A DNA stretch of 10,110 nucleotides. Origin: Alphaproteobacteria bacterium (lineage in GTDB: Bacteria; Pseudomonadota; Alphaproteobacteria; RUG11792). A program made the position numbers and the translations under genes. The notes beneath the pieces are model-generated. The model was not told the DNA's origin. It did not search any database and worked only from the letters and a program-made list of their open reading frames with translations. Positions 1-5,510 of this stretch are shown piece by piece. Numbering within the stretch: the first letter of the stretch is position 1; each line of letters begins with the position of its first letter. The DNA is taken from assembly GCA_017450545.1 (NCBI GenBank), contig JAFSTL010000026.1, positions 1 through 10,110 of the forward strand. The letters are read 5' to 3'.

Positions 1-1
1 A

Positions 2-937
2 TACTTCAGCAGACAAGATGTGTTAAATGTCTGTAATCAGATTAGTTGGCGCATTATTGCGAATAATAAAATCGTTGAAGCAAAAGAAGGCAGTTGGATT
101 ACTGACGAATATTATAGTGAATCAATACGCAATGTTATTGGCAAAGCTATTGCAGATTGTTTAACTGAGAAGAATGAATTTGCAGGTAAAAAGGCAGGAG
201 ATGTTATAACATTCGATGTTGATGCAAAAACTTATACTGCCGAAAACTGGAACGCAGTTGTGCTTTGGAACTTAATACATGTTTATTATTGCGGATATAA
301 GAAGGATAAAGCATATACGATAGAACAAGCATTTGAACAAGTTGAAGAAAATGTTAAGAACACTTATAGCACAAAAATAAAGGGTTTTGACGAAATTTTG
401 GAAAAAGCTATGGGCGATATAAGGGAATATGCTAAAGAGCTGAATTTGCAGAAGGAATTTTATGAATTCTGCAACACATACTACGTCTGGCTAAAAAAAT
501 GTCGAAAAGACAGAACGATAGCAGATGGAATCTGGATAAAGTTAACACCGGTTTTAAGCATGACTTGCTACGATGAAACAAAAGACGCCATACTATGGCT
601 TTTTGAATATAAGTACGCCCACGAAAAGAAAAAGTTAGAACTTGGCGAATGGGCTAACAGATCAACGATAAAATTAAAGATGCAAGGAATTTTCTATAAC
701 ATACCGTGGTACGCAATAATAATGGAATCTGTATGTTCTCCTTATCAGATTAAGATGAAAACAGATAGATACCTCAAAGAATCAACGACTGTGTTGATAA
801 AAGAAAATAATTACACGCCAGAAGACAAAGACATAGTCACTATATATAACTATATTATAACAGGAAAGAAACCAGCGGATGTCGAATCAATATACTACGA
901 CAGGAAAGATGGGTGGAAAGTGAAATATAAAGAATAG
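2..937 (+). CDS. Unrecognised protein, 5'-truncated by the window edge; paralog of the 5511-7362 gene
   Basis: The frame is open to the left edge (Y-F-S-R-Q-D then GTG at 20), so the true start probably lies outside the window; the GTG at 20 is the only start codon near the edge. About 311 residues are visible, ending in TAG at 935-937. I do not recognise a named family. The block coded by 92-280 (SWI to the NL after YTAENWNAVVL) matches the N-terminal block of the minus-strand gene at 5511-7362 in roughly 38 of 65 aligned positions, including AIADC, NEFA and YTAENWNAVVL. The remaining C-terminal ~220 residues are Lys/Glu/Tyr rich, predicted helical by eye, with no LRR-like repeats and no obvious catalytic motif, so the two paralogs differ in their C-terminal parts. 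By analogy with the paralog an export signal may lie upstream, outside the window; this is inference. It is followed after 66 bases by dnaE on the same strand. Confidence 0.8.
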   Translation, partial: YFSRQDVLNVCNQISWRIIANNKIVEAKEGSWITDEYYSESIRNVIGKAIADCLTEKNEFAGKKAGDVITFDVDAKTYTAENWNAVVLWNLIHVYYCGYKKDKAYTIEQAFEQVEENVKNTYSTKIKGFDEILEKAMGDIREYAKELNLQKEFYEFCNTYYVWLKKCRKDRTIADGIWIKLTPVLSMTCYDETKDAILWLFEYKYAHEKKKLELGEWANRSTIKLKMQGIFYNIPWYAIIMESVCSPYQIKMKTDRYLKESTTVLIKENNYTPEDKDIVTIYNYIITGKKPADVESIYYDRKDGWKVKYKE

Positions 938-964
938 GAAGCAGACGCTATAGCAAGTTGAGTG

Positions 965-973
965 TGATACAAT
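965..973 (+). promoter_or_regulatory. Candidate extended -10 promoter of dnaE
   Basis: TGATACAAT fits the extended -10 form TGnTATAAT with one mismatch. No good -35 box lies 16-18 bases upstream, as is usual for extended -10 promoters. Transcription would start near 980, about 24 bases before the dnaE ATG. The box lies inside the hairpin at 960-994. Confidence 0.5.
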
Positions 974-982
974 CACGTAAGT
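973..982 (+). promoter_or_regulatory. TCACGTANGT motif, copy 1 (dnaE leader)
   Basis: This is one of three copies of TCACGTA followed by one variable base and GT; here the variable base is A. It begins at the last base of the candidate -10 box of dnaE and forms most of the hairpin tip. The other copies are at 5423-5432 and 7511-7520, both also between genes. It may be a binding site for a shared regulator; this is inference. Confidence 0.35.
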
Positions 983-1003
983 GTGTATCCACTCTAAGAA
1001 ATT

Positions 1004-4000
1004 ATGACGCTTCCATTTATACATTTGAGATTACACAGTGCGTATTCCCTTTGCGAGGGGGCGGTAAAATTACCGGATTTAATACATACTTGCGAAGCCC
1101 GAGCAATTCCTGCGGTGGCAATAACCGATACGAACAATATGTTTGGAGCGTTGGAATTCGCGACAAAAGCGTCAGGCGCTGGTATCCAGCCGATAATGGG
1201 ACTGCAACTTGATATAAGGCACTGCGGAATAATTGCTCCGATTGTATTGTTAGCTAAAAATGAGCTTGGCTATAAAAATTTGATGAAGCTCATGACCTGC
1301 TTTTATATAAAATGCAAAGAAGAGACCAGGTTTGTTACTCTGGAAAACTTGCATCAATATGATAACGGTATAATAGCACTAACCGGAGGAGCTAAAGGCT
1401 TGATTGGTAGCTTGATTTTAAATGGAAATAACGAACTGGCTACGAATACTATTGATGAAATACAAGCTATTTATAAAGACAATTGCTATGTTGAGATTTC
1501 ACGGACAGGCGAACCTGAAGAAAAACATTGCGAGCAATTTTTCATAAATTATGCATTACAAAATAATATTCCGCTTGTTGCAACAAATGAAGTGTTTTTT
1601 TTAGATAAATCGATGCATATTGCTCACGACGCACTGATGTGTATTGCTGATGCAACGTATATGACTGTTAAGGAACGGCGAAGAGTTTCGGCTGAACATT
1701 ACCTGAAATCTACTGATGAAATGTTTGAATTATTCAAAGATGTAAAAGAAGCTGTCATAAATACATCCGCTATAGCTCAAAGATGTGCTTTTATGCCTGA
1801 AAAGAAAAAGCCGATTTTGCCGAGATTTGTCGATGAATCTGGCGAAAATGAGGACGACATTCTCGATAGGCAGGCGCACGCGGGATTAGTAAAGAGGTTG
1901 CAGGATGAAGTATTGAAATACAAAGTTAATATAAATCGCAATCCAAAAGAGGTAGAGACTGAATATACCGAACGTTTAGAATATGAGCTTGGTGTTATAA
2001 AGAATATGGGATTTAGCGGGTACTTCCTGATAGTTTCGGACTTCGTCAAATGGTCGAAGCAACACGACGTACCTGTTGGACCAGGGCGTGGTTCTGGCGC
2101 AGGCTCGCTGGTTGGCTGGTGCTTATACATAACTGAACTTGACCCTATAAAATATAAGCTGTTTTTCGAGCGTTTTCTTAATCCGGAACGTGTGTCAATG
2201 CCGGATTTTGATATCGACTTTTGTCAGGAGAAACGCGAGGAAGTTATTAAGTATGTTCAGTCAAAGTATGGTAAAGACAAAGTCGCACACATAATAGCAC
2301 TAGGAAAACTTCAGGCACGAAATGTGTTGCGGGATGTCGGCAGAGTATTGCAAATGCCATATGGACAAGTCGATAAAATCACAAAGCTCGTTCCGCAAAA
2401 TCCAACAAATCCGGTAGATTTAGCGCAGGCTCTCGAAATAGAGCCTCAGTTGAAACAGATGATGCAAGAAGACGAAACTATTGAGTTCTTGATAAATACC
2501 GGTCTGCAACTTGAAGGATTATACCGTCACGCATCCATGCATGCAGCTGGAATTGTCATTGGTAATGAAAATATAGACGAACTAGTGCCACTGTATTCGG
2601 ATGGTGAAACTGATTTAGCAATAACTCAATTTAATATGAAATTCGTCGAATCTGCCGGTTTAGTAAAATTCGACTTTTTGGGACTGAAGACGCTGACTGT
2701 CATAAAACACGCTTGCGAATATATCAAGAAATATCACAATGTTGATGTCGATATATCCAAAATAGATATGGAAGATCCTGCTGTTTTTAAACTTATTTGT
2801 GCGACGGATGTGATTGGCGTGTTCCAACTTGAAAGTGCTGGGATGCGAGACGTTATACAAAAGCTTCAGCCAGATAACCTCGAAGATATTATCGCTCTAG
2901 TGTCGCTATACCGTCCAGGACCTATGGATAATATTCCACTATACATCGCAAGAAAACATGGAAGAGAAAAAACGGAGTACCTTCACCCACTACTGGAGCC
3001 AATTTTGAAGCATACCTACGGCATCATGATATATCAGGAGCAAGTTATGCAGACGGCGCAGGCTATGGGGGGATACAGTCTTGCAGGCGCTGATTTGTTG
3101 CGCCGAGCGATGGGTAAAAAGATTAAGGAGGAGATGGTTAGGCATCGCGAAATATTCGCAGAAGGAGCTGCAAAAAAGGGCATTTCAAAGAGCGTTGCAG
3201 ACCAGGTTTTTGCTTTAATGGAAAAATTTGCGGGGTATGGATTTAACCGCTCTCACGCAGCATCGTATGCGGTTGTTTCATATCAAACGGCATATCTAAA
3301 AACGCACTTTAGACGAGAGTTTTATATAGCATCTATGAATATGGATATAATCAATACCGATAAAATTTCGGTATTCGTTCAGGATGCTAAGAACTCCGGG
3401 ATTGAAGTCTTGCCTCCGGACATAAACAAATCTGAAGCATATTTTTCAGGTGATGCTATTGAAAAGAATAAAATACGCTATGCGTTGAGCGCGCTCAAGG
3501 GATGCGGCGTTTCTGTTATGGAAAACATTGTGAAAGAACGCGAAAAAAATGGAAGATTCAAAGATATTCACGATTTTATTAAGCGAGCAAAGTCGGTCGG
3601 TGTTCAACAACGACAAATTGAAATATTAACTTTTGCTGGAGCTTTTGATTCGATACATCCAAATCGTCACCAAATTTTCGAATCTTTGGACAACTTAATG
3701 AATGCCGCAGCAAGTGGCGAAACGAAACAAATGTCGCTTTTTGCTGATATAAAACCGAGTATTGTTGAGTTGAAGCGAGTGCCTGAATGGAATCCTATCG
3801 AAAAGTTGGATTATGAAAGACGAGCCATTGGATTTTATTTAAATGCACATCCAATGGATGTATACGCAGAATTTCTAGAAAATTACAATGTGACGAGGAG
3901 CAGAGACTTTCGGGAAAGCGAATCTAATATAAAAATTGCGGGTGTTTTGCTATCCAAAAAGGAAAAATTATCTAAGAATGGACAAAAATACGCCTTCCTG

Positions 4001-4396
4001 ACCATTTCAGATCAGGATAATTCATTCGAGGTGACTGTATTCCCAGATGTTTTTGCAAAGTCAAAGGATTTGCTGGTTGTTGGCAATTCGTTACTACTCG
4101 ATGCAAATATCAAAATCGACGGAGATAATTTGAAAATCCTCGGCACATCAGTCCAAAATATCGATAAGATTATAGAAAATCAAAACGTATTTATAGAAAT
4201 ATTAGAAAATGCAGATATAGACAAGTTATACGAAGTTATAGAAAAAATACCTGATGGAAACAATATAATATCCTTTATCGTTCGTAAACAAAATGGCTCA
4301 AAAGTTGTTATTGAGACAAAATACGTCAAAAATATGTCTCTCGAAAATAGAAAGAGCATAACATCTCTTCCTGGCATGAAATTCTTTGATATATAA
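1004..4396 (+). CDS. dnaE: DNA polymerase III alpha subunit
   Basis: This is the catalytic subunit of the replicative polymerase, 1130 residues, about the usual length (E. coli 1160). The N-terminal PHP domain starts with HLRLHSAYSLCEG (residues 7-19). The polymerase core shows GPGRGSGAG (359-367) and PDFDIDF with the catalytic aspartates D401 and D403. The third catalytic aspartate is D557 in VKFDFLGLKTL. Fingers and later conserved blocks include GADLLRRAMGKK and FNRSHAASYAVVSYQT. A helix-hairpin-helix region follows, then a clear beta-clamp motif QMSLF (909-913) and an OB-fold (about 975-1020, starting IKIAGVLLSKKEK). The ATG at 1004 gives the canonical N-terminus; the ribosome site is weak (TAAGAA). 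No frameshift or missing catalytic residue was seen. An uninterrupted run of eight Ts at 1595-1602 lies in the coding region but the frame is intact. gapR follows on the same strand after 98 bases. Confidence 0.98.
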   Translation: MTLPFIHLRLHSAYSLCEGAVKLPDLIHTCEARAIPAVAITDTNNMFGALEFATKASGAGIQPIMGLQLDIRHCGIIAPIVLLAKNELGYKNLMKLMTCFYIKCKEETRFVTLENLHQYDNGIIALTGGAKGLIGSLILNGNNELATNTIDEIQAIYKDNCYVEISRTGEPEEKHCEQFFINYALQNNIPLVATNEVFFLDKSMHIAHDALMCIADATYMTVKERRRVSAEHYLKSTDEMFELFKDVKEAVINTSAIAQRCAFMPEKKKPILPRFVDESGENEDDILDRQAHAGLVKRLQDEVLKYKVNINRNPKEVETEYTERLEYELGVIKNMGFSGYFLIVSDFVKWSKQHDVPVGPGRGSGAGSLVGWCLYITELDPIKYKLFFERFLNPERVSMPDFDIDFCQEKREEVIKYVQSKYGKDKVAHIIALGKLQARNVLRDVGRVLQMPYGQVDKITKLVPQNPTNPVDLAQALEIEPQLKQMMQEDETIEFLINTGLQLEGLYRHASMHAAGIVIGNENIDELVPLYSDGETDLAITQFNMKFVESAGLVKFDFLGLKTLTVIKHACEYIKKYHNVDVDISKIDMEDPAVFKLICATDVIGVFQLESAGMRDVIQKLQPDNLEDIIALVSLYRPGPMDNIPLYIARKHGREKTEYLHPLLEPILKHTYGIMIYQEQVMQTAQAMGGYSLAGADLLRRAMGKKIKEEMVRHREIFAEGAAKKGISKSVADQVFALMEKFAGYGFNRSHAASYAVVSYQTAYLKTHFRREFYIASMNMDIINTDKISVFVQDAKNSGIEVLPPDINKSEAYFSGDAIEKNKIRYALSALKGCGVSVMENIVKEREKNGRFKDIHDFIKRAKSVGVQQRQIEILTFAGAFDSIHPNRHQIFESLDNLMNAAASGETKQMSLFADIKPSIVELKRVPEWNPIEKLDYERRAIGFYLNAHPMDVYAEFLENYNVTRSRDFRESESNIKIAGVLLSKKEKLSKNGQKYAFLTISDQDNSFEVTVFPDVFAKSKDLLVVGNSLLLDANIKIDGDNLKILGTSVQNIDKIIENQNVFIEILENADIDKLYEVIEKIPDGNNIISFIVRKQNGSKVVIETKYVKNMSLENRKSITSLPGMKFFDI

Positions 4397-4402
4397 GTTT
4401 TT

Positions 4403-4452
4403 GACAAAACGCATTTAGCTAATTTTCTTATGGTTTTTGCTGCGTCTTTGTC
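4403..4452 (+). repeat. Imperfect inverted repeat between dnaE and gapR
   Basis: GACAAA (4403-4408) pairs with TTTGTC (4447-4452), and CGCA (4410-4413) with TGCG (4441-4444), separated by a small internal loop. The 27-base centre contains the palindrome TTAGCTAA (4415-4422). No T-run follows, so it does not look like a dnaE terminator. It ends one base before the TATAAT of the gapR promoter, so an operator role is possible. Confidence 0.35.
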
Positions 4453-4453
4453 A

Positions 4454-4459
4454 TATAAT
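4454..4459 (+). promoter_or_regulatory. Candidate -10 box of gapR
   Basis: A perfect TATAAT lies 36 bases before the gapR ATG. The sequence 17 bases upstream (TGGTTT, 4431-4436) is a poor -35 box, so the promoter would be weak or activator-dependent. TTGACA at 4401-4406 is too far away to pair with it. Confidence 0.45.
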
Positions 4460-4494
4460 ATCAAAAGGATTTTTCAGACATATGACAAACTCGG

Positions 4495-4743
4495 ATGAAC
4501 ACTTTTGACAACGTTACGGTTTCTGCTGGATTGATAAAACAAGTAGTCTCCCAGATTGAAACTTTGGAAGAAAGAAAATCTCAGATATTGTCTGACATAC
4601 GAGATACTTTCGCCGAGGCAAAGGCTCAAGGCTTGGACGTTGCAACTTTGCGACAACTCATAAAATTAAGGAAAATGAAAAAAGAGGACGTGGAAGAACA
4701 AGAAGAATTACTTGAGATATACCGCCGAGCTCTGGAACAATAG
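4495..4743 (+). CDS. gapR: GapR-like nucleoid-associated protein (UPF0335 / DUF2312)
   Basis: This 82-residue protein matches the alphaproteobacterial DUF2312 family: LIKQVVSQIETLEERKSQI, then DIRDTFAEAKAQGLDVATLR and the C-terminal QEELLEIYRRAL. In Caulobacter GapR binds AT-rich, overtwisted DNA as a coiled-coil oligomer ahead of replication forks and RNA polymerase; the same role is inferred here. The first ~40 residues form the expected coiled coil. The ATG at 4495 is the only start in frame near the conserved region but lacks a clear ribosome site. An AAAAGGA at 4463-4469 sits before another ATG (4482) in a different frame, which stops after eight codons. The gene lies 98 bases behind dnaE and converges on the MlaC-like gene with a ten-base gap. 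The family match is firm; the exact start is less so. Confidence 0.9.
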   Translation: MNTFDNVTVSAGLIKQVVSQIETLEERKSQILSDIRDTFAEAKAQGLDVATLRQLIKLRKMKKEDVEEQEELLEIYRRALEQ

Positions 4744-4753
4744 AAACGTTCCA

Positions 4754-5371
4754 TCACTTTTTCGCATCGCGTTTATTTTGCTTCATAAAGTCATCCAGAG
4801 CCTCGCAACATTTCTCTGCTCGTTCGGATGGGTTTTTGATCTGCTCTATCTTTATTCCTTTTGTTTCGAAATATTTCTTCATTGGAACTTTTGCTCCTTC
4901 AATCAGGGGAATTTCTAACAGTTTTATTTCCCTAATTTTTCCAAGTTTCCCATTATCTTTGGTGAATGTGATAGTCATATTAACCGGATCTGTTCCTTTT
5001 TTTATAAGCTGACATTTCACCTCTGTTGTTTTTGCTTTTGTAATTGTTTTCATATTTTTGTCTAAAGAGTAATCACTTACACTTTGTATTGCCTCAGTTT
5101 TCAACCTCCAAATTAAAAATTTGATTATCGTATTTATCAGTTTTTCGTTATTCGCTCCACAAAATCTTTTCGATATCGCATCTGTATCCATGTTCTTCGT
5201 CGAAAATTCAATCATTTTTTTGTCATCTACACCCGACTTTACAATTTGCAAAAATTCAGTGTAAATATCCAATATCTGCTTTTGCACTTCTACAGTGTCT
5301 TCCTTTGCAGTCACAACGCTAACACCACACGCAAAAAGCGTAACTACCGAGGCAACTTTAAATCCTTTCAT
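4754..5371 (-). CDS. Exported MlaC/Ttg2-like protein (tentative)
   Basis: The protein has 205 residues if read from the ATG at 5371, which has AGAGGA six bases upstream (5383-5378). An upstream in-frame TTG at 5395 is unlikely as start because it would put residues before the signal peptide. The N-terminus MKGFKVASVVTLFACGVSVVTA is a signal peptide with a TA|KE-type cleavage site near residue 22, so the protein is probably periplasmic. Length, the segment around ISKRFCG with following helix, and a late 'DPVNMTITFTKDNGKLGKI' strand region ending near LIEG resemble MlaC (periplasmic phospholipid carrier of the Mla system, Pfam Tol_Tol_Ttg2). The similarity is by eye and weak. No mlaA, mlaD, mlaE or mlaF is nearby, so it is an orphan copy. 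It is transcribed alone from the promoter at 5407-5435 and converges on gapR. Confidence 0.85.
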   Translation of the reverse strand: MKGFKVASVVTLFACGVSVVTAKEDTVEVQKQILDIYTEFLQIVKSGVDDKKMIEFSTKNMDTDAISKRFCGANNEKLINTIIKFLIWRLKTEAIQSVSDYSLDKNMKTITKAKTTEVKCQLIKKGTDPVNMTITFTKDNGKLGKIREIKLLEIPLIEGAKVPMKKYFETKGIKIEQIKNPSERAEKCCEALDDFMKQNKRDAKK

Positions 5372-5406
5372 CACAAATCCTCTTCCCAGTAACAATCAAC
5401 TCCTCC

Positions 5407-5435
5407 ATGGTACCACACTTTCTCACGTATGTCAA
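5407..5435 (-). promoter_or_regulatory. Sigma-70 promoter of the MlaC-like gene
   Basis: On the minus strand there is a perfect -35 TTGACA (5435-5430), a 17-base spacer and a -10 TACCAT (5412-5407, four of six). Transcription would start near 5400, leaving a leader of about 29 bases before the ATG at 5371. The spacer and -35 overlap a TCACGTANGT motif. Confidence 0.7.
5423..5432 (+). promoter_or_regulatory. TCACGTANGT motif, copy 2 (MlaC-like promoter)
   Basis: The motif reads TCACGTATGT on the plus strand, opposite in direction to the gene it precedes. It overlaps the last part of the -35 box and the adjacent spacer, a place where a bound protein would block RNA polymerase. Confidence 0.35.
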
Positions 5436-5469
5436 CACCTCGAGAGATTCGTGCTTTAAACAAAGACAC

Positions 5470-5494
5470 AGCCTGGTCGTCTTCACTCCAGGCT
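5470..5494 (-). terminator. Likely rho-independent terminator of the LRR-like gene
   Basis: A seven-base perfect inverted repeat (AGCCTGG / CCAGGCT on the minus strand) surrounds an 11-base loop, starting 17 bases after the TAA at 5511. The following minus-strand sequence is GTGTCTTTGTTT, T-rich but not a continuous run, so termination may be partial. It separates this gene from the MlaC-like gene's own promoter. Confidence 0.55.
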
Positions 5495-5510
5495 TATCCT
5501 TGGTTAATCT

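Larger units (their letters stand above)
960..994 (+). promoter_or_regulatory. Stem-loop in the dnaE leader capped by GUAA
   Basis: The right arm 981-994 pairs without gaps to 960-976. The pairs are 960-964 with 990-994, 966-971 with 984-989, and 974-976 with 981-983, giving 14 pairs. T965 and A972-T973 bulge out, and a GTAA loop (977-980, a GNRA-type tetraloop as RNA) caps the stem. It ends nine bases before the dnaE ATG. No T-run follows on either strand, so it is not a standard terminator. It overlaps a candidate extended -10 box, so it may act as a DNA inverted repeat rather than RNA, or as RNA only in transcripts reading through from the upstream gene. Confidence 0.55.

Noticed and set aside
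960..994. Hairpin before dnaE as a terminator of the left-edge gene
   Set aside because: Neither flank has a T-run; the downstream sequence is TAAGAAATT leading directly into the dnaE start.
1595..1602. Run of eight Ts inside dnaE as a second phase-variable tract
   Set aside because: The frame is intact across it and dnaE is essential. T runs of this length are not unusual in AT-rich DNA.
1777..2130. Open frame on the minus strand inside dnaE (similar ones at 2660-2860, 4180-4464, 7549-7863 and 9259-9582)
   Set aside because: They lie antisense to well-conserved genes, lack ribosome sites and recognisable domains, and their sequence follows from the codons of the real genes.
4401..4406. Perfect TTGACA after the dnaE stop as the gapR -35 box
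   Set aside because: No -10 box lies 16-18 bases downstream; the nearest TATAAT is 47 bases away.
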